From assembly GCA_002508705.1 (NCBI GenBank), contig DAYL01000018.1, positions 1-64,000 of the forward strand: 64,000 bases of DNA, given 5' to 3'. The position numbers and the translations under genes are program-made. Positions 8,603 to 18,508 of the stretch are shown piece by piece (within the stretch, counting starts at the first letter, position 1; each line of letters begins with the position of its first letter). The DNA comes from Methanoculleus sp. UBA374. GTDB taxonomy: Archaea > Halobacteriota > Methanomicrobia > Methanomicrobiales > Methanoculleaceae. A model generated the notes under the pieces. The model did no database searches. It was not told the DNA's origin and was given only the letters and a program-made list of their open reading frames with translations.

Positions 8603-9540
8603 CGACGCTGGTGCCGGTGACCTACAAGGGAGGCGTCTACCGGCACGACGAGATTGCGGACCTGATCGACGACCTCGGGGGCTACATCGTGCAGAAGCAC
8701 ATTATGGCCCAGGACGTCGTGCTTCAGTCGTTCGTGCCGCGGGACGACATCGGCCTGATACGGGAGGTTGCAAAGCCGCTTGCGGGCGAGGTGACCGAAG
8801 CGCCCCTCGTCGGGACCGAGATCGCCGTGGTCAGTCCGAGCCTGGAGATCCATCACCTCCCGCACACCGCCTGCGACATCGCCGAGTACCTCCGGCGGGC
8901 CGGTGCGAAGACCAACATGGTCGGGCTTGCGCGGGGGTTCGGCAAGCGGATTGCAAACCTCAACGACGAGGAGCGGGACATCATCAACGAGCACGATCTC
9001 GCCGTCTACGCCCTCGGCAACTTCGAGGAGTGTATCCGGCAGAAGTTCCCGGTGCTCCGGCGCGGAGTCCGCGTGCCGATCGTGGTGACCGGCGCCCCGG
9101 ACCGCGAGACCCTGATGCGGATCGTCGACCCGCCCGCCGAGGGCTACGTCGGCGGCATCGGGAGGATCATGCACCGGTTCAAACGCCCCGAGGAACTCGC
9201 GAAACTCGATGAGCTGGTGGACGAGGTCTCCCGCACCCTGGACGCCCGGCGTGACGACCTCGCCAAAGACCCGCTCTCCGTCTTCCCTCCCCGTCTGATG
9301 GCGATCATTGAGGACCGGATCCATGAGGTCAGTATGCTGACGCACCCGACGCCCGTGACCGTCCAGATGGAGGGGCTCCGGGTGAAACTCCCCTACGACC
9401 CGTATGCCCCGGCCGTACGGTCGCTTGAGGTCGTTGAGGGTGTCACCGTCGGAGATATCGCCGACGTCACGCCGTCGCGGATGCGCAATTACATATTGAT
9501 CCGGATTAAACCCTTCTCCGAGACCGGGGTACTGGTGTAG
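8599..9540 (+). CDS. mmp7: Methanogenesis marker protein 7
   Basis: This 313-residue protein matches marker 7, another reported component of the methyl-coenzyme M reductase activation complex. The sequence has the family's N-terminal region VTYKGGVYRHDEI, a central segment HLPHTACDIAEYLRRAGAKT and a C-terminal beta-rich part. Cysteines are sparse, at CDIAEY and ECIRQ. It overlaps mmp17 by four bases, which indicates coupled translation. It is the last recognised marker gene of the run, and an AhpD-like gene begins two bases after its stop. mcrC, the usual partner subunit, is not in this window. Confidence 0.9.
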   Translation: MTTLVPVTYKGGVYRHDEIADLIDDLGGYIVQKHIMAQDVVLQSFVPRDDIGLIREVAKPLAGEVTEAPLVGTEIAVVSPSLEIHHLPHTACDIAEYLRRAGAKTNMVGLARGFGKRIANLNDEERDIINEHDLAVYALGNFEECIRQKFPVLRRGVRVPIVVTGAPDRETLMRIVDPPAEGYVGGIGRIMHRFKRPEELAKLDELVDEVSRTLDARRDDLAKDPLSVFPPRLMAIIEDRIHEVSMLTHPTPVTVQMEGLRVKLPYDPYAPAVRSLEVVEGVTVGDIADVTPSRMRNYILIRIKPFSETGVLV

Positions 9541-9542
9541 AG

Positions 9543-9989
9543 ATGGACTTCGAGAAGATGCTCACGAGGGTTGCGGAACAGGGGTCGGACGTGGTTGCGG
9601 AGGAACTCCTCCGGGAGATCGAGGCGGAATACGGCAGGGTTCCCCTGATCTTTGAGCGGATGGCGGAACGACCAGAGATCCTCATCTCGCACCTGCTCTA
9701 CAAGGGTGCCGTGGCCGAGACCAGCCAGCTCGAACCGAAGGTGATCGAGCTCATAAGCCTTGCGGTGGGCGCAGCGCTCAAGTGCCGCCACTGCGTCGAG
9801 TATCACATGCAGTCGGCGATGGCGAAGGGCGCAACCCGGGCGGAGATCCTCGAGGTGATCCTGATCGCGGGGATGCTCGCGAACTCCGCGGTCCTTGCGG
9901 ACGCCTACCGTGTGGTGGACGGTTCCGGTCCCTGCCCGTCGTGCGATATCAACGGGACGGGCCTTGGTAAGACCCGCCCGGATAAGTAG
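9543..9989 (+). CDS. AhpD-like carboxymuconolactone decarboxylase family protein
   Basis: This 148-residue alpha-helical protein belongs to the carboxymuconolactone decarboxylase / AhpD fold. The redox motif ECRHC-type CRHCVEYH lies near residues 81-88, with the CxxC followed by a histidine as in AhpD-type disulfide reductases. A second cysteine pair, CPSC, lies near the C-terminus. The gene starts two bases after mmp7 and ends seven bases before asnB, so it looks co-transcribed with the methyl-coenzyme M reductase activation genes. A thiol-redox or peroxide-protection role near an oxygen-sensitive enzyme is plausible but inferred. Confidence 0.82.
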   Translation: MDFEKMLTRVAEQGSDVVAEELLREIEAEYGRVPLIFERMAERPEILISHLLYKGAVAETSQLEPKVIELISLAVGAALKCRHCVEYHMQSAMAKGATRAEILEVILIAGMLANSAVLADAYRVVDGSGPCPSCDINGTGLGKTRPDK

Positions 9990-9996
9990 TCGGAGC

Positions 9997-11805
9997 ATGT
10001 GCGGCATTGCCGGGCAGTTTGCCCTGAACGGGGGAGAAGCGGACCCGGACCTTGTCCGGGCCATGGCAGAGCGGCTCTTCCACCGCGGTCCCGACGGCGA
10101 GGGGAGTTTCTTCTCCGGTCCGGTCGGCCTCGCTCACCGCCGTCTTGCAATCCTCGACCTCTCCGACGAAGGTCGGCAGCCGATGGCAAACGAGGACGGG
10201 TCGCTCTGGATCGTCTTCAACGGCGAGATCTATAACTACCTCGAACTCCGGGAGGAACTCTCCGCCGCCGGCCATCGGTTCTCCTCCGCAACCGATACGG
10301 AGGTGATCCTGCACGCCTACGAGGAGTGGGGGAGGGACTGTCTATCCCGGTTCAACGGGATGTGGGCGTTCGCCCTCTGGGACGCGCGGCGCCGCGAACT
10401 CTTCTGCGCCCGGGACCGCCTGGGCGTCAAGCCGTTCTACTACACCCTCGTCGGGGGATCGTTTCTCTTCGCCTCGGAGATCAAGGCGCTCCGTGTCCAT
10501 CCTGCAGCCGGCGGGAAGCCGAACGACCGGACGCTCTCGACGTTCCTCGCCTGGGGGGTTGCGGACCATACCCCCGAGACGATGTACGACGGCGTTCTCC
10601 AGCTCCCGCCGGCGCACTCGTTCGTCGTCTCCGGGGAGGGAAGCGGGGTCCCGGAGCGTTACTGGGATTTCGCGGTGAACGACGCCCCCGGGGGAGACGT
10701 CGGAGACGATGAAACCGCCCGAGGGCTCCGGGACCTCCTGGCCGATGCCGTCCGGCTCCGGCTCAGGAGCGACGTCCCGGTAGGGACCTGCCTTTCGGGC
10801 GGCATCGACTCCTCGACGATAACCGCCCTGATCAACGCCCTTCTGCGTGCGGAAAACCCGGGGAGCGTCGGCGACCGGCAGAAGACGTTCTCGGTCTGTT
10901 TCGACGACGAACGGTTCGACGAGAGCAGGCATATCGATACGGTGGTTGCGGCGACGGGGGTCGCGAGCCGCCGGACGACGCCCGCGACGGAGGGGCTCTG
11001 GGAGGACATTGAACGGCTCCTTTACCTGCAGGACGAGCCGTTTGCGTCGCTCTCGATATACGCTCAGTACTGCGTGATGCGGCTTGCCCGGGATGAGGTG
11101 AAGGTGGTCCTCGACGGGCAGGGGGCCGACGAGCAGCTCGGTGGCTACATCGCCTACCAGGCGCCTTACATCCGGGGCCTCCTCCGGCAGGGGCACACCC
11201 TCGCGGCGCTCCGGGAGGGTGTCGGAAGCGCGAGGCGCCACCGGTCCTTTTTTTCATGGGCGGTCCGCCAGTCGCGGGTCCGGTCGGAACGGCGGGAGCT
11301 CCTCCGGGGGTCCGCGCCGGAGGTCCTCCGGTATGCAGGATCGCTTGATGAGGTGCTGAAACGGGAGATCACCGCATCGAACCTTCCCCTCCTGCTGCAC
11401 TGGGAGGACCGGAACTCCATGGCTTTCTCGATCGAGGCCCGGGTCCCGTTCCTCGATTACCGGGTCGTGGAGTATCTCGCGTCGCTCCCGCTCGACCAGA
11501 AGATCCGCCGCGGCGTCACGAAGTATGTCCTGCGGCGGGCGATCCGGGGGCTGGTCCCGGACGCCGTCCGGTGCAGGATGGACAAGATGGGGTTCGTCAC
11601 CCCCGAAGAGGTCTGGATGAAGGGGGAACTTGCGCCGAAGATCCTCGCGCTCTTCTCAACGCCTGCGTTCTCCCGGCGCCCCTACTGGGATGCAGAGCGG
11701 GTGCTCCGGAATTACCGGGAATTCCTTGACGGAAGAAGTGCCTACTCCACCGAGTTCTGGCGGATAGCCTGCGCGGAGATGTGGCTCCGGCAATTCGACA
11801 CGTAG
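9997..11805 (+). CDS. asnB: Asparagine synthase (glutamine-hydrolysing)
   Basis: The enzyme makes asparagine from aspartate, using ATP and glutamine-derived ammonia. The 602-residue protein has the N-terminal glutamine amidotransferase domain with Cys2 exposed after Met removal (MCGIAG), then the ATP pyrophosphatase synthetase domain with the PP-loop LSGGIDSSTI near residue 267 and DGQGADEQLGGY. The start was set at the ATG giving MCGIAG because the catalytic Cys must be residue 2; the longer frame upstream is not coding. It begins seven bases after the AhpD-like gene, continuing the marker operon. Other amidotransferases of this family modify proteins or sugars, so the substrate is not certain. 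Confidence 0.88.
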   Translation: MCGIAGQFALNGGEADPDLVRAMAERLFHRGPDGEGSFFSGPVGLAHRRLAILDLSDEGRQPMANEDGSLWIVFNGEIYNYLELREELSAAGHRFSSATDTEVILHAYEEWGRDCLSRFNGMWAFALWDARRRELFCARDRLGVKPFYYTLVGGSFLFASEIKALRVHPAAGGKPNDRTLSTFLAWGVADHTPETMYDGVLQLPPAHSFVVSGEGSGVPERYWDFAVNDAPGGDVGDDETARGLRDLLADAVRLRLRSDVPVGTCLSGGIDSSTITALINALLRAENPGSVGDRQKTFSVCFDDERFDESRHIDTVVAATGVASRRTTPATEGLWEDIERLLYLQDEPFASLSIYAQYCVMRLARDEVKVVLDGQGADEQLGGYIAYQAPYIRGLLRQGHTLAALREGVGSARRHRSFFSWAVRQSRVRSERRELLRGSAPEVLRYAGSLDEVLKREITASNLPLLLHWEDRNSMAFSIEARVPFLDYRVVEYLASLPLDQKIRRGVTKYVLRRAIRGLVPDAVRCRMDKMGFVTPEEVWMKGELAPKILALFSTPAFSRRPYWDAERVLRNYREFLDGRSAYSTEFWRIACAEMWLRQFDT

Positions 11806-11817
11806 GCGGGTGAAGCG

Positions 11818-12522
11818 TCACTCTTCCTCCTGCGGGCAGATCCCTCCCTTCTCGCGCAGGTGTCTTCCCGCATACGCCGCGAGCAGGACCGAGAGCACGC
11901 CGGTGATGAAGATGCCGTCGAATATCCCCGCACCGCCGATGGAGAGAACGGTCGCCCGGCCCCCGGCGAGCGCCGCAAGCACGTCCGGATTCGCGAGGTT
12001 GAGGATGTCGGCGCCGAGCAGGGTGCCCATGGTCCCGCCAGCATAGGCGAGTCCGGGTGCGGCGTGGCAGCCGCGGGCGAGGAGGAGTCCTGCTGCGGCG
12101 CCCGCGAGGGGCGCAATGTAGAGCGGCATGGTGATCCCGAGACCGGGGACCGGCGTTGCGAAGGCGTAGGTGACGAGCGCTACCGCGATGACGGCTATGA
12201 AGGTCTTGGAACGCGAGACCTGGCCCCGTGCGATCATCCCGGCGGTCACGATGAACGGGATTACGGCGCCGCCCACGTTGACCGCGATGAGCGCCCCTCC
12301 GGCAGGGAGCAGCGGGATATCGATCAGGCTGCCGAGCAGCGCCCCCGCGGTCGCGAGCAACGCCTGGGAGAACCGGAGCCCGATCGATTCAAAGATCCCC
12401 TCGGTGATGAGGAGCAGGTTGAATATGACCAGAGCCGGTATGAGGACGGCTAAGACGATGATGATCTGCTCCGGGCTGAAGGGAACCGGCAGGATTGCAA
12501 TCGTGGATACCTCGGTCTCCAT
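11818..12522 (-). CDS. DUF1614 family membrane protein
   Basis: This is a polytopic membrane protein of about 234 residues with six or more hydrophobic segments and a short acidic C-terminal tail. The pattern of long Ala/Leu/Gly-rich helices with conserved SLIDIPLLP matches the DUF1614 family of archaeal membrane proteins. The frame is open to an ATG at 12564, but a TATA-like ACTATTTATGG read on the minus strand falls inside that extension, 26 bases before the ATG at 12522, so a nearly leaderless start at 12522 is preferred. It converges with asnB with a gap of 12 bases. Function is unknown. Confidence 0.75.
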   Translation of the reverse strand: METEVSTIAILPVPFSPEQIIIVLAVLIPALVIFNLLLITEGIFESIGLRFSQALLATAGALLGSLIDIPLLPAGGALIAVNVGGAVIPFIVTAGMIARGQVSRSKTFIAVIAVALVTYAFATPVPGLGITMPLYIAPLAGAAAGLLLARGCHAAPGLAYAGGTMGTLLGADILNLANPDVLAALAGGRATVLSIGGAGIFDGIFITGVLSVLLAAYAGRHLREKGGICPQEEE

Positions 12523-12957
12523 GGGGTTCAGGTATACGGATGTCTCCACCATAAATAGTTTCACTGTCTCTTTTGCGGTCTTTGGGACAGGTCTGCCGCT
12601 TCAGCCGCGGGTCCGGGAACGGATAACGGCTCCCATCCGCTCCTCCCGACGCTGCCGTTTCGGTTGGGTACGGATGCTTTTTCGTAGTTTTACGAGAAAA
12701 GCAGCGATTTTAAAAAAATGGAAATCTTAAATGGCTTATTTTATCTTCCTTTTCAAATAGATATTTTCATATAGGGATAATCAGAGATAATGATAACATA
12801 ATAATTCCTTCCTCGGATTGGATAATGGACGCCGGATAGCACATATCCGCGGTATATCTCAAAGACGAGCGACCGCCCCTCGATCCCGGTCGCATACGTC
12901 GGGGCGATGAGTGACTGAAGATGACACCGTTCTTTCTGACCGGTCGTATCGGTGTGG
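12523..12957. other. Intergenic region with an imperfect hairpin
   Basis: This stretch of about 430 bases holds no gene I can support. At 12676-12702 lies an imperfect inverted repeat, GCTTTTTCGTA against TACGAGAAAAGC with a four-base loop and one bulge. The following 150 bases are strongly AT-rich for this genome. This may be promoter DNA for the ABC-like gene at 12958 and for the DUF1614 gene. Confidence 0.5.
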
Positions 12958-13683
12958 ATGGACATGGACACCTTTACCGTTGAGGACCTGATCCGGCGTC
13001 TGGAACGGCTTCAGGCACGGGGTCCGATCCCCTTCAATGTAAAGAAGGGAGAGATCATCGGTATCCTCTGCACCGGCGATCAGGGCCGGAGGACCCTGAT
13101 TGCCGTCCTTATGACGGTGCTCTTCCCGGTCTCCGGGTTTGCCGAACATTCGTCGCTTGCAATCCTCGGGAACCTCGGAGACGTGCGGCGGAGTATGGGC
13201 ATCGTCCTCCAGGAATCGGTCCTCGACCCCGTGACGACCGGCAGGGAGAACCTGGAGTTTGGTGCACGGCTGCACGGCCTGGACGATGAAGTCCGGGAGA
13301 GACGAATCTCCGAGGTCATCGGACTCTTCGGACTTCCGGAGTATGCTGACGCGGCGGTTGAAACCTATCCCCCGGCTATCATGCGGCGTCTCGAGATCGC
13401 CCGGGCTTTTCTTGTGCACCCGGGCGTCCTCTTCCTCGCCGAGCCGACGAAGGAGCTGGATGAGTCCGGTCGCCGGGAGATCTGGGGCCTGCTCCGGTGT
13501 CTGAACCGTGAGCGGAGGGTGACGATCATCTTCACGACCCACGACCTCGACGAAGCGGAGGCGATCTGCAACCGGGCTGCAGTGGTGGACGGCGAAGAGG
13601 TCGTGGCCCTGGATACGCCGGCCACCTTTCGTGCGATGATGGCTGTCACCGAAGCACATCTGAAATTCAACGATACCGCCTGA
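12958..13683 (+). CDS. ABC-transporter ATPase-like protein with destroyed catalytic motifs
   Basis: This protein of about 241 residues aligns along its whole length with drug-export type ABC ATPases. Recognisable parts include the Q-loop region GIVLQES, TGRENLEF, RRLEIAR, LFLxEPT and the H-loop TTHDLDEAE. The nucleotide-binding residues are lost. Walker A reads CTGDQGRRT with Arg for Lys. The signature reads YPPAIMRR where YSGGMRR is expected. Walker B reads LFLAEPT with Ala for the Mg-binding Asp. The frame is intact and no permease gene is adjacent. It probably does not hydrolyse ATP and may act as a regulatory or structural pseudo-ATPase. A recently decayed gene is the alternative, but there are no stops or frameshifts. 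Confidence 0.8.
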   Translation: MDMDTFTVEDLIRRLERLQARGPIPFNVKKGEIIGILCTGDQGRRTLIAVLMTVLFPVSGFAEHSSLAILGNLGDVRRSMGIVLQESVLDPVTTGRENLEFGARLHGLDDEVRERRISEVIGLFGLPEYADAAVETYPPAIMRRLEIARAFLVHPGVLFLAEPTKELDESGRREIWGLLRCLNRERRVTIIFTTHDLDEAEAICNRAAVVDGEEVVALDTPATFRAMMAVTEAHLKFNDTA

Positions 13684-13728
13684 GCGTCCGGGCCCCGCGT
13701 CGGCGAACGGAAAACCGAACGGATCAAC

Positions 13729-13738
13729 ATATATTTAA
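13729..13738 (+). promoter_or_regulatory. Probable TATA box of the rhodanese lipoprotein gene
   Basis: The AT-rich element atatatttaa is centred about 26 bases before the ATG at 13759 in otherwise GC-rich DNA. This spacing would give a leaderless or nearly leaderless transcript. Confidence 0.5.
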
Positions 13739-13758
13739 TCCCGTTGTAAGAGGGATAT

Positions 13759-14193
13759 ATGCTTGACATTCGTCCTTCACTTGCGTTCCTTCTCCTCGCC
13801 GGGAGCACTCTCGCGGCCGTGCTGATCGGTGGGTGTCTTGGCGGCGGCCCCGCTTCGGGAGACCGGGTCAGCCGGACCATACCCCCGGGAGAGGCATCCG
13901 CCCTGATCGAAGAAAGGGGAGGGGACCCGATGTTCGTCGTCATCGACGTCCGGAGACCGGAAGAGTATGCCGGCGGGCATATCCCGGGCGCGATCAACAT
14001 CGACTCGGCGCACTTTTCAGAGAGCCTTGAGAGCCTGGATGCGAACGGAACATATGTCCTCTGCTGTCAGCGGGGCGGCCGGAGCGCCGGCGTCCGCAAA
14101 TTGATGGGAGAAGCCGGGTTTTGCGAAGTTTACGATATCAAAGGCGGCTTGAACGCCTGGAAGGCCGCCGGGCTTCCGGTGACGAAAGACTGA
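13759..14193 (+). CDS. Rhodanese-domain lipoprotein
   Basis: This 144-residue protein has an N-terminal hydrophobic signal ending in the lipobox LIGGC near residue 28, so it is probably exported and lipid-anchored outside the membrane. Residues 40-140 form a rhodanese domain with VIDVRRPEEYAGGHIPGAI and an active-site loop CQRGGRS near residue 98, including the catalytic cysteine. Such domains carry sulfur as persulfide or act in thiol redox chemistry. The gene is single, with its own TATA box, and converges with groEL. The physiological substrate is unknown. Confidence 0.85.
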   Translation: MLDIRPSLAFLLLAGSTLAAVLIGGCLGGGPASGDRVSRTIPPGEASALIEERGGDPMFVVIDVRRPEEYAGGHIPGAINIDSAHFSESLESLDANGTYVLCCQRGGRSAGVRKLMGEAGFCEVYDIKGGLNAWKAAGLPVTKD

Positions 14194-14279
14194 AACCCGG
14201 AAAGGCGTTTTACGTGAAGGAAACGAAAAGGGGGTGGTGAACCCCGGGAGGGCGGAAGGCCCCCGGCGGCAGTTTCCCC

Positions 14280-16171
<1,892 letters not shown>

Positions 16172-16223
16172 GAGTCTATCTCCTCCAGAGATTGTTTGCA
16201 CTCATATCCTTGGGTGCAAAAAT

Positions 16224-16232
16224 ATTTAAAAC
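16224..16232 (-). promoter_or_regulatory. Probable TATA box of groES-groEL
   Basis: Read on the minus strand the element is TTTTAAATA, about 53-61 bases before the groES ATG at 16171. Only about 40 bases separate it from the opposite-facing TATA box at 16273. Between them lies the palindrome CGATATCG at 16251-16258, and TATCGA recurs at 16282-16287, so an operator shared by both genes is possible. Confidence 0.5.
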
Positions 16233-16272
16233 TTATTGATTTTGTAGATACGATATCGACATTTTGCACACG

Positions 16273-16280
16273 TTTATATT
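16273..16280 (+). promoter_or_regulatory. Probable TATA box of the divergent HTH gene
   Basis: The element tttatatt lies about 30 bases before the ATG at 16309, which suggests a transcript with little or no leader. It faces away from the groES promoter. Confidence 0.5.
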
Positions 16281-16308
16281 GTATCGAGTACATACTCCTG
16301 AGCAATCA

Positions 16309-16728
16309 ATGGCTCCAGCAGCAAGGCAGATTGTGTTCAGGCAGATTGAGAGACCAAGAGGTAAAATCGGGCCCGAGCCCGAGAACCTTGAATGGTTCTT
16401 CAGCAGCCTTGGTATCGGGGAAGGACGGGACGTCGACCAGGTCGCCCAGCGGATCCTTATCGCGCTTCTTGTGTACCAGATCTCCGGAAGCGGCGTACCT
16501 GTGGAACGGATCTCGCAGGACCTGGAGGTCTCCAGCGCCCGCATCAACCACCACATCAGAAACCTGGTCGAGGCCGGTGTCGTATATCGTCACAAGAGGC
16601 TGATCTACCTCCGGGGAAACAGTCTCCAGTCGATGGTCCAGGAACTGCGCAAAGACGCTCTCCGAGTCCTCGACGACCTCGAGATCGCGGCTGTAGAGAT
16701 CGACCGGTCGCTCGGTATCGACGACTGA
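16309..16728 (+). CDS. Winged-helix DNA-binding protein divergent from groESL
   Basis: This 139-residue protein has a winged helix-turn-helix at about residues 45-100. The helix-turn-helix segment is VERISQDLEVSSARINHHIR, followed by LVEAGVVYRHKRLIYLRG as the wing. The C-terminus is a charged helix, probably for dimerisation. The start at 16309 fits the TATA box 30 bases upstream; an in-frame upstream ATG at 16264 falls inside or before the promoter. Because it is divergent from groESL and shares its control region, it is a candidate regulator of the chaperonin operon. That role is inferred. Confidence 0.8.
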   Translation: MAPAARQIVFRQIERPRGKIGPEPENLEWFFSSLGIGEGRDVDQVAQRILIALLVYQISGSGVPVERISQDLEVSSARINHHIRNLVEAGVVYRHKRLIYLRGNSLQSMVQELRKDALRVLDDLEIAAVEIDRSLGIDD

Positions 16729-16759
16729 GTCTTACGACCCGTTTGAAACGCCGGTGCTC

Positions 16760-17553
16760 CTACTCTTCGTGCTTCACGTAGGTGACGCCTTCCGGCTCTT
16801 CTCTCTCCCGGGTCTCGATCACGACCGTGCCGGAGATCCTGTTAAAGAGCCTCTGCTGTCAACTACCCCCACTTCAGTGGGGGGCATGCTCCTAGAGATG
16901 GGAGCACGCTCTTTAGGGGCTTCGCGATTCCACCTCTCCCCGGTGTCGGGGGAGCGGACCGCAATAGGCCGGTTGACGGCGGCCCTGGCAGCAATGTCGC
17001 TGCACTGTGGTGTCGTTTGCGCAGGTGTATAGCCGTGATCCGCAGGAGAGGCTCCTGCTTCGTGCCTTCCAGAGCGCAACAGATATCAGTTGGACTTCCC
17101 CCGGCATAAAGAATAGCCGTGCGGGGTGAAAGTGTATCGTGATATGCGAAGGGCCGATTCCTCCCACGACTCAAGTCGCGGGAATCCTCGGCCCATTTTC
17201 TTGCCAGGCATGGTAAGCCATCCTATCAGGCAGTCGAGGATGATGAGAAATGCCTTCCCGAAACTCTCGACTGCAGCGGTCGCAAAGCCGATATCCTCTC
17301 CTGCACGGCCGACGGCCCGGATCTTGAGCGCCATCTTGCCGATGGACTGGCCCCGGTATCCCTCAAGCAGCGTCCAGTAGAGGAAGAGCACGACCGAGAA
17401 GAGGCTGAAAGAGAAGAGCCCGGGTCCGATCGTGACCTGCCAGGCGGGTGAAAGCCGATCTGAAATAGCCAGGACCGGAAGCCCGATCAGGACGATATCG
17501 ATGAGCCAGGCCCAGAACCGAGTTTCCCACCCGGCAAGGTAGAGGGTGACCAT
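16760..17553 (-). pseudogene. RDD-family membrane protein, split by a transposable element
   Basis: The gene runs on the minus strand from an ATG at 17553. Residues 1-119 contain the RDD pattern (ETRFWAWLIDIVL) and three hydrophobic helices, and end in TMPGKK at 17197. A 341-base element then interrupts the frame. The reading resumes at 16855-16760 with QRLFNRISGTVVIETRE and a stop. Joining GKK to QRLFNRISGTVV restores the conserved C-terminal motif of RDD proteins, so the insertion point can be placed almost to the base. As it stands the first part would be translated into about 36 element-derived residues ending at 17086. RDD proteins are small membrane proteins of mostly unknown transport-related role. 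Confidence 0.88.
16856..17196 (-). mobile_element. Small IS200/IS605-like element (palindrome-associated, non-autonomous)
   Basis: The element sits inside the RDD gene. Its 3-prime end, read on the minus strand, ends in a hairpin and TAGTTGAC, like the ends of the copies at 31253 (TAGTTCAC) and 50758 (TAGTTCAC). Its 5-prime end carries a long imperfect palindrome at about 17152-17194, gggccgattcctccc against its inverse. The block at 17106-17134 closely matches 31645-31674 (ataaa, then gaxagccgxgcggggtgaaagtg). Only the last residues of a TnpB-like tail (PPLKWG, against PPLWMG in the 31 kb copy) are recognisable, so no transposase or TnpB is encoded. No target-site duplication is seen, as expected for IS200/IS605. 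Confidence 0.75.
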
Positions 17554-17606
17554 ATCACTCTTCTGCGGTTCTCCGCGGGTCTTAAGTATTCCCGGAAAAA
17601 AGCGGA

Positions 17607-18353
17607 CTATCCGATATAACTCAGTTCTTCGCGGCCTTTGGCCTCTTCGGCTTCCCGGACACGTGCTATGAGTTGCTCCATCTCACCGGCGCGTTGCTGC
17701 AGCGAGGTATGGTCGACCTCGATCCCGAGCAGGCGGGAGAGGACGGAGAGAAGGTTGTCGGCGCTCTTCGGGTCGGCGATGTAACCGCTCGTCTCGCCCA
17801 TCAGGCAGATTCCCTCGATACCCCTCACCTCGCCGAGACCGAGCAGGAGGCCCGAGGCCCCCACGATCACTCCCTCGCTCCCGGCGTTCTCGAACGAACC
17901 GCCGGCCGCCTCTACCTCCGGGCGGAGACGCTCCATATTGACTGCGGAGAGCACCCTCGGGTTCTCGACCAGGTGGCCGACCCCGTAGCCCCCGAGCGCA
18001 TAAATCCGCCGGACACCGAGGCTTTCCGCAATGTCCAGGTATCGCTCGGTCAGGATATAGTGCCCCGGGGCCGAACTGCTCTGAAAATCCCCTACGAGAA
18101 AGAGGACCGCCTTCCCGTTCTTCTCGGAGCGGTAGACCTTGTTGTTGACCAGGTGGGTGACACCCTGTTCGTCGACGACCACCTGCGGAGGAAAATGGAG
18201 CGAAGAGATCTCCGCTATCATTTCGCCTTCAAGTTCATCGATCAGGTGGTCGGCAACAAGTTTCCCGACGTGCCCGATACCGGGCAGGCCCTCGATCAGG
18301 ACCGGGGCGTCGAGGTTGTCGTCTCTTGAAAAACTCACTGTGACGGGTTCCAT
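17607..18353 (-). CDS. PAC2-family protein (proteasome assembly chaperone-like)
   Basis: This 248-residue protein belongs to the PAC2 family, related to the proteasome assembly chaperone 2 fold. It has the N-terminal LIEGLPGIGHVGKL, the central GDFQSSSAPGHY, ALGGYGVGHL and GLLLGLGE, all typical glycine-rich loops of the family, and a C-terminal coiled coil with a charged tail. Archaeal members are widespread but their clients are not settled. Its ATG lies inside the nop10 gene, so the two overlap by 19 bases. It closes the run L44e-S27e-aIF2-alpha-Nop10. Confidence 0.85.
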   Translation of the reverse strand: MEPVTVSFSRDDNLDAPVLIEGLPGIGHVGKLVADHLIDELEGEMIAEISSLHFPPQVVVDEQGVTHLVNNKVYRSEKNGKAVLFLVGDFQSSSAPGHYILTERYLDIAESLGVRRIYALGGYGVGHLVENPRVLSAVNMERLRPEVEAAGGSFENAGSEGVIVGASGLLLGLGEVRGIEGICLMGETSGYIADPKSADNLLSVLSRLLGIEVDHTSLQQRAGEMEQLIARVREAEEAKGREELSYIG

Positions 18354-18502
18354 CCGCGTACCACTCTCCTGTACCTGCCGTATCTATCTTCCGGAGAAAA
18401 ACGGGCCGGATGGGCCGGCCGTGTCGGCCTGCCGCAGACCGGGCAGATCACAGAGAGCGTATACCTTAGATCGTCTGGACAGCGGCGAATACGATTGCTC
18501 AT
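18335..18502 (-). CDS. nop10: Nop10, H/ACA ribonucleoprotein subunit
   Basis: This 55-residue protein is short but clear. It begins MSNRIRRCPDDLRYTL and has CPVCG, forming a zinc-binding site with the earlier cysteine, followed by ARFSPEDRYGRYRR, the family signature. Nop10 binds Cbf5 and L7Ae in the H/ACA complexes that make pseudouridine in rRNA. The gene lies six bases after aIF2-alpha and overlaps the PAC2 gene, an order common in euryarchaea. I found it by translating the gap between these two genes on the minus strand. Confidence 0.92.
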   Translation of the reverse strand: MSNRIRRCPDDLRYTLSVICPVCGRPTRPAHPARFSPEDRYGRYRRVVRGWNPSQ

Positions 18503-18508
18503 ACGGTC

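Noticed and set aside
12676..12702. The hairpin at 12.7 kb as a transcription terminator
   Set aside because: It has no T-run on the side expected for either neighbouring gene and lies far from both stops, so I note it only as a hairpin.
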